NCBI GenBank assembly: GCA_964506645.1
Contig: CAZDML010000046.1
Coordinates: forward strand, 1-14,470
Reading direction: 5' to 3'
DNA from: CAZDML01 sp964506645
GTDB lineage: Bacteria > Elusimicrobiota > Elusimicrobia > 2-01-FULL-59-12
Length of the DNA stretch: 14,470 bases
Shown: positions 8,021 to 14,470 of the stretch, piece after piece
Layout of the letters: every line of letters begins with the position of its first letter
Numbering within the stretch: position 1 is the stretch's first letter
Position numbers and translations under genes: made by a program
Notes under the pieces: generated by a model
Databases searched by the model: none
What the model was told of the DNA's origin: nothing
Seen by the model: only the letters and a program-made list of their open reading frames with translations

Positions 8021-9052
8021 ATGAGCGCACTGCCCGCGAAAGCAGATGACCTTTTCGCGAGCTGGTCTAAAAACCAGTGGAAGTCTCTCTATCTCTTTAG
8101 TGGAGTGGAAGACTTTCTTATTCAGGAAGCACTCGAACGTTATCGAGCTCACTGGCTGAGTGCCCCAGACGCCTCGCTCAACCATGACCGTATGGATGGA
8201 GAAGACCATACCGCGAGTGAAATCCTAAGTGCCTGTCAAACTGTTCCCTTTCTCAGTGACCACCGCGTCGTTGAAGTGCGCAATGTCTCCAAACTTCCTG
8301 CAAAAGCGCAAGACGAACTGGCCGTGGCGCTTCCGTCTCTCCCAGAAACTACTCATTTGGTGCTTATTTGGGGAAAGGAATGGCGCCGAGATGATGCGAA
8401 AAAATCCCTCGTAGACACTGTCTCACGACTTGGGCAGGTCATCATATTCTGGCCTCTTTTCCCTGAGAATGCACAGCGCTGGTTACAACAGCGTGCAAAG
8501 AAATACAACAAATCCCTGGAGACGCAGGCCGGTGCCTGGTTGGTTCAACAGGCGGGAGAGGGATTGCGTTTATTGGACGGAGAACTCCAAAAAGCATGCA
8601 CTTACGTGGGGAACAGCCCCTCCATTTCTCTCACCGACGTTCAAGCGGCCTTTGGGTATACCCGCGCGAGCTCCCCTTATGACTGGCTGACCTATATCCG
8701 CCAACAAAAGAGCGCTCAGGCGCTTCAAATTTTAAAGCGCCTGCTGGCAGAAGGCGAGGAGCCTATTTATCTCTTGGCTATTCTTTCTGGATCGATGCGT
8801 GAATGGCTGTCGTTACGAGAGGGGCAGGAAAACCCCCAGGCCGTAGCGGCACGCTTCAACCTCAAGCGAGGTGAAGAGTACCGCTTCCTGGAAGAATTAA
8901 AGCGCTTTTCTGAAGAGGACTTAACGGAGGGTATTGCGGCGTGTGTGGCAGCGGAACAGGCCATAAAAACGGGGAAAGAAAACCCCGATATGGCCTTGAC
9001 GTTATTGACCTTACGCCTTGGCCGTTTCGAGTCGGTGAACGCGCTGCGATAA
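8021..9052 (+). CDS. holA: DNA polymerase III subunit delta
   Basis: The delta subunit of the clamp loader opens the beta sliding clamp during replication. The 343-residue protein has the usual divergent AAA+-like fold without a Walker ATP site. It shows SLYLFSGVEDFLIQEAL near the N-terminus, a segment LLDGELQKACTYVG (the family pattern L..El.Kl..y), PYDWLTYIRQQKSAQALQILKRLLAEGEEPIYLLAILSG (as PYDWLTYI, then ALQILKRLLAEGEEPIYLLA) and the C-terminal IKTGKENPDMALTLLTLRL. Length is typical. It starts two bases after the lptE stop, without a clear Shine-Dalgarno sequence. Its last 42 bases overlap rpsT, which runs the other way. This is the last plus-strand gene of the first block, and no rho-independent terminator follows. 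Confidence 0.92.
   Translation: MSALPAKADDLFASWSKNQWKSLYLFSGVEDFLIQEALERYRAHWLSAPDASLNHDRMDGEDHTASEILSACQTVPFLSDHRVVEVRNVSKLPAKAQDELAVALPSLPETTHLVLIWGKEWRRDDAKKSLVDTVSRLGQVIIFWPLFPENAQRWLQQRAKKYNKSLETQAGAWLVQQAGEGLRLLDGELQKACTYVGNSPSISLTDVQAAFGYTRASSPYDWLTYIRQQKSAQALQILKRLLAEGEEPIYLLAILSGSMREWLSLREGQENPQAVAARFNLKRGEEYRFLEELKRFSEEDLTEGIAACVAAEQAIKTGKENPDMALTLLTLRLGRFESVNALR
8958..8996. other. Bipartite perfect inverted repeat in holA, just past the rpsT stop
   Basis: AGGCCATA (8958-8965) pairs perfectly with TATGGCCT (8989-8996). Inside it, CGGGG (8970-8974) pairs with CCCCG (8983-8987), leaving an eight-base A-rich loop. For transcripts of rpsT (minus strand) the hairpin begins 14 bases after the stop codon, so it could mark or protect the 3' end of that mRNA. 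No U-tract follows on either strand, so it is not a standard intrinsic terminator. It lies in a well-conserved coding part of holA and may be a chance structure. Confidence 0.4.
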
Positions 9053-9301
9053 ACGCGCTTTTTTGCGGGCCGCTGCGGAATCGTGAACCAGACCGGTTTT
9101 CGCGGCTTTATCCCACACTGAGAACGCTTCCTGAAGTAAACTCTTCGCTGTTTTCACATCTTTCTTGCCGACCGCCTCTTCTACGCTTCTTGCGATGGTG
9201 CGAATTTTGCTCAAAACCTTCCGATTGGCTTCCGCATGCGCAGCCGCCTGTCGTTTTGCTTTGAGTCCTGAGGTGTGCCGACCCGTCTTTAACTTCGCCA
9301 T
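9011..9301 (-). CDS. rpsT: 30S ribosomal protein S20
   Basis: This 96-residue basic protein is recognisable as S20. It has the N-terminal Lys/Arg/Ala-rich helix (KTGRHTSGLKAKRQAAAHAEANR), the middle TIARSVEEAVGKKDVKTAKSLLQEAFSVWDKAAKTGLVH (here cited by its ends TIARSVEEAV and DKAAKTGLVH) and the closing AAARKKARLSQRVHRL. S20 binds 16S rRNA helices early in 30S assembly. Length is slightly above the usual 85-90. A strong AAGGAG (minus strand, 9312-9307) stands five bases before the ATG. The gene is transcribed against the surrounding genes, has its own likely promoter and overlaps the holA 3' end by 42 bases, so its 3' mRNA is antisense to holA. Confidence 0.96.
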   Translation of the reverse strand: MAKLKTGRHTSGLKAKRQAAAHAEANRKVLSKIRTIARSVEEAVGKKDVKTAKSLLQEAFSVWDKAAKTGLVHDSAAARKKARLSQRVHRLETAKA

Positions 9302-9378
9302 AACGTCTCCTTAATTATTAAAAATTGCGTCTCACTTAATCGAATTGCTATTGTATCTCAACATCGACGGCAAAATCA
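9302..9378. promoter_or_regulatory. Divergent intergenic region between rpsT and murJ, with likely rpsT promoter
   Basis: These 77 AT-rich bases separate two divergent genes. On the minus strand TTGATT (9379-9374) and TACAAT (9355-9350), 18 bases apart, resemble sigma-70 -35 and -10 boxes and would start transcription about 40 bases before rpsT; the -35 box touches the first base of murJ. On the plus strand TTGCGT (9325-9330) and TATTGT (9349-9354), 18 bases apart, form a weaker possible murJ promoter that overlaps the rpsT -10 box. If both are real, the two promoters would compete. These are inferences from consensus matching by eye. Confidence 0.45.
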
Positions 9379-10959
9379 ATGAAAGAAGCGCACGAACATC
9401 ATCAGAAATTGGCCAAAAGAGCCGGTATTTTTACGGGGGGGACCCTGGTCTCCCGGATCTTGGGGTACCTGCGCGACAGCGTGGTGGCCAACTTCTTTGG
9501 AGCGGGGGTCGCTGCTGATGCTTTTTATGCAGCATTTCGCATCTCGAACCTCTTTCGCCGTCTCTTGGGAGAGGGAGCCCTTTCCGCCTCTTTCATCCCT
9601 CGTTTCTCGGAGTATTCAGAAAAGCACGGCAAAGAAGAACCCCCGGCCTTCTTTAACACCATGTTCACGACCCTTCTGGCAATCCTGCTGACCATCACTG
9701 TCCTAGGAATCGTTTTCGCCCCGCAAATCACCAGTGTTATTGCCATGGGCTTCGAGAGAACGCCGGACCGTTTTGATCTTACCGTCAGTTTGACCCGTTA
9801 CATGTTTCCATTCCTCATGTTTATCTCTCTGGCAGCCCTCATTACAGGTGTTTTAAACTCCTTTCATTCCTTTTTCCTGCCTGCCTTAGCCCCAGCCTGC
9901 TTGAGCATCGCAGAAATCGCCTACATATATCTGATCGCTCCCTATTTCCCGCTTCATCAACAGGTTATCGGCTTGGCCATCAGTGTGACGGTGGGAGGAT
10001 TTAGTCAGTTCTTTATTCATATCCCGGCCCTCTTGCGGAAGGGATACCATCTAGCCCTTCGCTGGGACCCCGTCCATCCCGGTGTACGTCGAGTGGGTAA
10101 ACTTATTCTGCCGGCAACTCTGGGACTCTCCGTTGATCAACTGAACGCCTTTGTCGATACGATGTGCGCTTCTTTCCTAAAGACTGGGTCTGTGACCGCC
10201 CTGTATTACTCAAACCGCGTTATGCAGTTGCCTTTAGCACTTTTCGGTATCGCGCTCTCTCAGGTTGCGCTACCGGCCATGTCGGCTCATGCGGCAAAAG
10301 GGGAAAACGAACAGGTCAAAGACACCCTGAATTTTTCTCTGCGCCTCACGCTTTTTATGATTTTGCCGGCAACCGTCGGATTAATTGTAATGGGGCATCC
10401 CATTGTTCAAGTCTTGTTTCAACATGGGAAATTCGATGCCGAAGCCACAGACATGACCACCTGGGCCCTCTTATTTTTCTCTCTGGGCCTGACCGCTTAT
10501 GCGTCTGTGAAGATTCTGGCCAGTGCCTTCTACGCCTATCAGAATACACGGACTCCCGTCATTATTGCGGCAGTTTGTGTTGCCATTAATGTGGGATTAA
10601 GCATTACATTGATGCGTCCCATGGGTGTCGGTGGGCTCGCCCTGGCGACAGCGACGGCCTCCTGGGCCAATGCCGGACTGCTATTCTGGCAACTGCGTAA
10701 ACGCGTCGGACTCTTAGGAGGGCGCCGGCTCTTTGTCACGTTTACTAAAAGCATGGCCAGTTCTGCGGTCATGGCGGCTTGGTGCTACGCCACATTGCGG
10801 CCGGGAGTTCCCTTTGGACCCGTCCTGCTCCGTTTGATCCTCGGCATCGGAGGCGGGGCTGCGATCTATTTCGCTTTTGCCTGGCTTCTTAAGATGGAGG
10901 AATGGAAACCTTTCTGGTCGATGATGTATTCGCGTCGATCGACAGAGCGTGTGTCATGA
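9379..10959 (+). CDS. murJ: MurJ/MviN lipid II flippase
   Basis: This 526-residue polytopic inner-membrane protein of the MOP superfamily flips lipid II to the periplasm for peptidoglycan synthesis. The N-terminal signature VSRILGYLRDSVVANFFGAG, then AADAFYAAFRI and NLFRRLLGEGALSASFIP, is diagnostic. R26, R32 and R60 align with E. coli R18, R24 and R52, which line the cavity, and D47 aligns with E. coli D39. Hydrophobic segments continue to the end, consistent with about 14 membrane helices. ATG 9379 is the only nearby ATG; its Shine-Dalgarno sequence is weak (ACGG at about 9367-9370). The extra His-rich N-terminus (KEAHEHHQK) is a little longer than in E. coli. It is the first gene of the second plus-strand unit and overlaps the next gene in ATGA (10956-10959). 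Confidence 0.95.
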   Translation: MKEAHEHHQKLAKRAGIFTGGTLVSRILGYLRDSVVANFFGAGVAADAFYAAFRISNLFRRLLGEGALSASFIPRFSEYSEKHGKEEPPAFFNTMFTTLLAILLTITVLGIVFAPQITSVIAMGFERTPDRFDLTVSLTRYMFPFLMFISLAALITGVLNSFHSFFLPALAPACLSIAEIAYIYLIAPYFPLHQQVIGLAISVTVGGFSQFFIHIPALLRKGYHLALRWDPVHPGVRRVGKLILPATLGLSVDQLNAFVDTMCASFLKTGSVTALYYSNRVMQLPLALFGIALSQVALPAMSAHAAKGENEQVKDTLNFSLRLTLFMILPATVGLIVMGHPIVQVLFQHGKFDAEATDMTTWALLFFSLGLTAYASVKILASAFYAYQNTRTPVIIAAVCVAINVGLSITLMRPMGVGGLALATATASWANAGLLFWQLRKRVGLLGGRRLFVTFTKSMASSAVMAAWCYATLRPGVPFGPVLLRLILGIGGGAAIYFAFAWLLKMEEWKPFWSMMYSRRSTERVS

Positions 10960-12245
10960 GTGATCCCATCTTTATCTTCTTCGCCGATCTCATGAAGCTT
11001 TCCATTATGGATGCACAGAAAAGGCAGGTGGGACAATTTTGGGATTTAGGAATCAATCTTTTGGAATCGTACCCTCCCGTAACATCTCTCATCATCAAGC
11101 GTGGGATCTGGAAAAAGTCATTTGCTGAAGTGCAGTGGTCTCAGGTTGACCGCATCAATCACCGCATCTATTTAAAGCCCGGGGTCGAATTATCCTTCAC
11201 AGACAGACTTCCGATAGACGCTTTTCGTATTCGAAAAGACGTTCTCGATCAGCAGGTGGTCGACACCTATAACCATAAAGTGATTCGCGTCAATGATGCC
11301 CATATGCTTTACGTCAACCATATGCTGCGTATCGTCCATGTCGACATTGGCGCGCACGGTTTAGTGCGTCGCCTCGGGTGGGAAACTCTTTTTGGAAGAT
11401 TATTAAAGGTGCTCTATCCAAAGGCCAAATATTTTAAAAATGTCGGTCTAATCAGCTGGAAATATGTAAAAACCATTACTTTGGATCCACGCGACCCCAT
11501 TCATATGGACTTAACGGCCAAGCAGCTTGAAAAAATTCCTCCGGCGGACCTGGGTGAAATTATGATGGATTTAGACATCCATCAACGCGTGGCCCTCTTT
11601 CGAACGGCCGATCCACATCATCGAGCTCGTTTGTTTGAACGACTTGGATTTGAGCAACAAGAACAACTACTTGAACATCTGGATACGCGTGAAGCCGTGG
11701 AACTCTTATCCAAAATGAGCGCGGACGAAGCCGTCGACTTGCTGGGTGAAATGCCAGCCGTGCAAGGTCGACAGCTTCTCTCTCTGATGGAGTCCGGCCG
11801 AGCCAAAAAGTTATCGATGTTGTTAGGGTTTGAGGAGGACGAGGCAGGAAGTATCATGACGACTGAATATCTTGAGATACCGAAGGGCCTGACGGTTCAG
11901 GCCTCGCTTGCCCTGATTAAGGAAAACACCCCAGAATTGGAAACGATCTACTATCTGTACGTTGTTGATGAGAATAAGCAACTCATGGGTACGACCACCC
12001 TCAGACGTCTCATTGCCATAGATCCCAACACCCTTATCGAGTCTACTGTTTTTCCAAAACCCGTGTTTGTGTACTCCGATAGTCCGATTAAAGAAGTTGC
12101 CTTTTTGATGGACAAGTACAAAGTTTCGGCACTCCCCGTGGTCAATAAACAACGAAATCTTCAGGGTATTATTACCGTGGATGACGTTTTACACCACGTG
12201 ATCCCCATTGCATGGCGACGCCGTGCTGGAAGGAAGCACCCCTAA
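10956..12245 (+). CDS. Soluble PRC-barrel-like / MgtE_N / CBS-pair protein (channel-less MgtE sensor)
   Basis: This predicted cytosolic protein has 429 residues. Domains in order are: two PRC-barrel-like beta segments (about 8-80, with KRQVGQFWDLGI and YPPVTSLIIKRG; and about 95-170, less certain); an MgtE_N superhelix (about 190-290) of helical repeats such as LEHLDTREAVELLSKMSADE and DLLGEMP; then two CBS motifs (about 297-355 with GFEEDEAGSIMTTEYLEI, and 362-418 ending in GIITVDDVL). The MgtE-N/CBS part is the Mg2+-sensing gate of the MgtE channel, but no membrane segments follow. The start is taken as ATG 10956, overlapping the murJ stop; an in-frame ATG at 10902 lies inside murJ with its Shine-Dalgarno sequence only one base away. 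It overlaps the next gene by one base (TAATG), suggesting a regulatory partner for that transporter. Partner function is inferred. Confidence 0.85.
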   Translation: MSDPIFIFFADLMKLSIMDAQKRQVGQFWDLGINLLESYPPVTSLIIKRGIWKKSFAEVQWSQVDRINHRIYLKPGVELSFTDRLPIDAFRIRKDVLDQQVVDTYNHKVIRVNDAHMLYVNHMLRIVHVDIGAHGLVRRLGWETLFGRLLKVLYPKAKYFKNVGLISWKYVKTITLDPRDPIHMDLTAKQLEKIPPADLGEIMMDLDIHQRVALFRTADPHHRARLFERLGFEQQEQLLEHLDTREAVELLSKMSADEAVDLLGEMPAVQGRQLLSLMESGRAKKLSMLLGFEEDEAGSIMTTEYLEIPKGLTVQASLALIKENTPELETIYYLYVVDENKQLMGTTTLRRLIAIDPNTLIESTVFPKPVFVYSDSPIKEVAFLMDKYKVSALPVVNKQRNLQGIITVDDVLHHVIPIAWRRRAGRKHP

Positions 12246-13498
12246 TGCGAACGACGAATCGGTCTTCATTATTTACGCGTATTGGCCTTTTTCTCGCTGT
12301 GATGGGTCCCGGGATGATTACGGCCTTTGTCGATAACGACTCCGGCGGTATTGCGACCTGCTCTGTCGTAGGCTCCCATTTTGGCTACGCGATGCTTTGG
12401 ACCCTTATCCCAATGACCATCGCACTGGTGGTCATTCAGGAAATGTCGGCACGTATGGGGGTCGTTACGGGCAAAGGTTTAGCCGATCTTATTCGGGAAA
12501 ATTATGGTGTCAAAGCCACCTTTTATGTGATGGTCGCCATGCTTGTGGGCAATATTGGAACCACAATTTCCGAATTTTCCGGGATTGCGGCAAGCCTTGA
12601 GATGTTTCATATATCTAAATATATCTCCGTTCCTGCTGCGGGGCTTTTTGTTTGGTTTCTCGTAACGAAGGGCACTTATAAAAAAGTTGAAAAAGTCTTT
12701 TTAATCTCCATTATCTTTTTCGCGAGCTACATTATCTCGGGGATGCTGGCGAATCCGCCTTGGAAAATGGTCGCCAAGGAATTAGTATGGCCGCATGACA
12801 TTCCGTGGGATAAACATTATCTCGTCATGCTGGTTGGACTCATTGGAACGACGATTACCCCTTGGATGCAGTTTTACCTTCAATCCTCTGTTGTCGAGAA
12901 GGGGATCCATAAAGATGACTATGCTCTGTGTCGACTCGATGTCATCTCCGGTTGCGCAATGACCAACGTCATCACCTTTTTCATTATGGTAACTTGTGCT
13001 GTCACGTTGTTTGCTCACGGCATACGTATTGAGGACGCGCAATCCGCCGCGATGGCCCTAAAACCCATTGCGGGGGAATATTGCTTTGCACTCTTTTCTA
13101 TAGGACTGTTCAATGCCTCGTTAGCTGCGGCCGCTATTTTGCCACTGACAACGGCGTTCTATATCTGTGAAGGGCTGGGGTGGGAAGCCGGGGTGGATCG
13201 TACTTTTGATGAAGCTCCGCAGTTCTATACTCTGTACGGGGCGACCATTCTCTTAGGAGTGGGCGTTGTGTTGCTGCCGCACTTCCCACTCTGGAGAATC
13301 ATGCTGATTTCCCAGGTGGTCCAAGGTGTTTTATTGCCGTTCGTTCTCGTCTTCATGCTTCGCCTCATCAATAAACGTGAATTGATGGGGGAGCATACAA
13401 ACTCAAAGATTTACAACATCATCGCTTGGTCTACTGTTTTGATTATGATCAGCCTTACTCTTGCCATGGTGGTTACAACGGTTTGGCAACCTGCCTGA
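12245..13498 (+). CDS. Divergent NRAMP (SLC11)-related divalent metal transporter
   Basis: This 417-residue membrane protein has about 11 hydrophobic segments and NRAMP hallmarks: GPGMITAFVDNDSGGIAT (21-38, TM1), QEMSARMGVVTGKGLADLI (65-83, TM2), SEFSGIAASLEMF (109-121, TM3) and GTTITPWMQFYLQSSVVEKG (201-220, TM6). The canonical metal-binding motifs are altered. TM1 DPGN reads DSGG (D32-G35), losing the Asn, and the TM6 A-x-x-M-P-H reads T-x-x-T-P-W, losing the Met and His. Loss of the Met is a feature of NRAMP-related proteins that carry Mg2+ rather than only Mn2+/Fe2+. Start ATG 12245 overlaps the stop of the MgtE_N/CBS gene; a longer frame from 12212 would run inside that gene. Substrate is not certain; Mg2+ is the favoured inference because of the partner gene. 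Confidence 0.88.
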   Translation: MRTTNRSSLFTRIGLFLAVMGPGMITAFVDNDSGGIATCSVVGSHFGYAMLWTLIPMTIALVVIQEMSARMGVVTGKGLADLIRENYGVKATFYVMVAMLVGNIGTTISEFSGIAASLEMFHISKYISVPAAGLFVWFLVTKGTYKKVEKVFLISIIFFASYIISGMLANPPWKMVAKELVWPHDIPWDKHYLVMLVGLIGTTITPWMQFYLQSSVVEKGIHKDDYALCRLDVISGCAMTNVITFFIMVTCAVTLFAHGIRIEDAQSAAMALKPIAGEYCFALFSIGLFNASLAAAAILPLTTAFYICEGLGWEAGVDRTFDEAPQFYTLYGATILLGVGVVLLPHFPLWRIMLISQVVQGVLLPFVLVFMLRLINKRELMGEHTNSKIYNIIAWSTVLIMISLTLAMVVTTVWQPA

Positions 13499-13507
13499 TT
13501 TAAATTA

Positions 13508-14470
13508 CTAAGCAGAGGTTAAGATACGTAGGGCTTGTGGGGTGAGAATCCTTTTACGCTCACTTTGTACAGGCAAAAGATCAATAGGTTGTAGCAATCC
13601 TGCTATATCAGAAGAATCCGTCCTTGGTTCTCCTGTAGCCTGAGTTTCAGCTTCCTGCGCAGCAGGCAATGCCTTTTCAGCCTTCTCAAGACGAGACGCC
13701 TTCCATGTGTTCCATAACCAATGTGCCGCTAAGGCGATGGCAACCCAATAGAGGGGCCCAGACTGAATAACCATTTTGTGTGTATGAGGATCTAAGAGTG
13801 GCCCGCCAAGGATAAAACCATTAAGCATATTTCCCTTGTAAGCTGGCGCTGACTTCATGCCTTTCTTCTGTCTTTTAAACGTCTTCCATATTTTTTGCGT
13901 CGCATACATATAAGCGGATATCGCCGCAATAAGAAGGATCCAGACGAAGCCACTCATAACCATACGCACTCCCATTTCATCTCGGTATGCCCAAGCATAA
14001 TTTTTATCGTAACTGAGATTGAATTCCCTGTAGAAATTCTCTTGGGCGTCGAAAGAGGGCACTTCATCCGGAATGAGATCATCTGTTACCCACTGTTGAA
14101 TATACGCTATAGAATTCAAGGTATATACCGCCCCTCCTAATGTATACATCGGCAAACGCTTGGCGTGTTCCGTTTCATGAATAATAATGGAAGCCTGCTG
14201 CATAGGGTCTTTACGGTAATGTGCATCACTAATGGCGACCAGCGGCTTCCCGTAGAGACCCAGAAACCCATTTCCCGTTGTTTCACCGAGTGCCCCCTCC
14301 ATCGAACGCATGTCTATATGTACGTTGTTATAGGACAGAAACGCATAGGTCTCTGGGGCATACGTCCACGTCACAAAGAGCGCCTTTTGAATTTCCGTAT
14401 TTTTATGGGCGAGAATGTACGGTGGCAACGTTGGCATTATCATGGACCACTGGCTTTCAATATATTGAGA
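13508..14470 (-). CDS. Putative membrane-anchored HExxH metallopeptidase, probably 5'-partial
   Basis: I do not recognise a named family. Numbering from the ATG at 14443, the protein has IIIHETEHAKR (86-96), an HExxH zinc motif with H89, E90 and H93. NYAWAYRDEMG (148-158) lies about 60 residues later, and one of its acidic residues (D155 or E156) could be the third ligand, as in gluzincin-type peptidases. Hydrophobic segments at about 161-181 and 229-245 look like membrane helices. The C-terminal 60 residues are Ala/Glu/Gln-rich and polar. The frame stays open for all nine codons between 14443 and the window edge, and no good Shine-Dalgarno sequence precedes 14443, so the true N-terminus is probably outside. 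The gene is convergent with the NRAMP-like gene, nine bases apart. Protease activity is only inferred from the motif. Confidence 0.65.
   Translation of the reverse strand, partial: SQYIESQWSMIMPTLPPYILAHKNTEIQKALFVTWTYAPETYAFLSYNNVHIDMRSMEGALGETTGNGFLGLYGKPLVAISDAHYRKDPMQQASIIIHETEHAKRLPMYTLGGAVYTLNSIAYIQQWVTDDLIPDEVPSFDAQENFYREFNLSYDKNYAWAYRDEMGVRMVMSGFVWILLIAAISAYMYATQKIWKTFKRQKKGMKSAPAYKGNMLNGFILGGPLLDPHTHKMVIQSGPLYWVAIALAAHWLWNTWKASRLEKAEKALPAAQEAETQATGEPRTDSSDIAGLLQPIDLLPVQSERKRILTPQALRILTSA

Noticed and set aside
9038..9066. Possible terminator after holA (repeated ACGCGCT followed by six T)
   Set aside because: The two copies are direct repeats and can form only a 4-bp GCGC stem with a mismatched surround; the T-run is also S20 lysine codons on the other strand.
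10902..10955. Longer start for the MgtE_N/CBS gene at ATG 10902
   Set aside because: The GGAGG is only one base from this ATG and belongs to murJ coding sequence; the ATGA overlap start at 10956 gives a family-like N-terminus.
13499..13507. Bidirectional terminator between the convergent transporter and HExxH genes
   Set aside because: Only nine AT-rich bases separate the stops, and no stem of more than 4 bp or T-run is seen nearby.

Overview
This window looks like a housekeeping region from a diderm (two-membrane) bacterium of moderate GC content. The diderm inference rests on an LptE-like outer-membrane assembly lipoprotein together with a bacterial MurJ flippase. The cluster ispA-dxs-tlyA followed by leuS-lptE-holA-(rpsT)-murJ resembles arrangements found in poorly cultured diderm lineages such as Omnitrophota or Elusimicrobiota. 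The sequence alone does not fix the phylum. No tRNA, rRNA, CRISPR array, insertion sequence or phage gene was seen.

Layout. Positions 1-9052 hold eight tightly packed plus-strand genes that read as one operon: the 3' part of 5-formyltetrahydrofolate cyclo-ligase, a YmdB-type metallophosphodiesterase, a short-chain polyprenyl diphosphate synthase (ispA), DXP synthase (dxs), the TlyA rRNA methyltransferase, leucyl-tRNA synthetase (leuS), an LptE-like lipoprotein and DNA polymerase III delta (holA). Several junctions overlap by four bases (TTGA, ATGA). The largest gap is 45 bases, before ispA. rpsT (ribosomal protein S20) lies on the minus strand, and its 3' end overlaps the 3' end of holA by 42 bases. 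A 77-base intergenic region carries a plausible rpsT promoter. From it a second plus-strand unit diverges: murJ, then a soluble PRC-barrel/MgtE_N/CBS protein, then a divergent NRAMP-like transporter, each overlapping the next. The window ends with a minus-strand membrane protein carrying an HExxH motif. It is convergent with the transporter and open to the window edge.

How the genes work together. ispA and dxs supply the isoprenoid pathway that also yields undecaprenyl-phosphate, the carrier of the lipid II that MurJ flips. TlyA, LeuS and S20 serve translation, HolA serves replication, and LptE serves outer-membrane LPS insertion.

The two most interesting items are the following. First, a 60-base double-hairpin palindromic element lies in frame inside leuS and encodes exactly 20 extra residues. 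Second, there is a translationally coupled pair made of an MgtE-type Mg2+-sensing cytosolic domain without its channel and an NRAMP-family protein whose metal-site motifs are not canonical. This may be a two-gene magnesium or divalent-metal uptake module.
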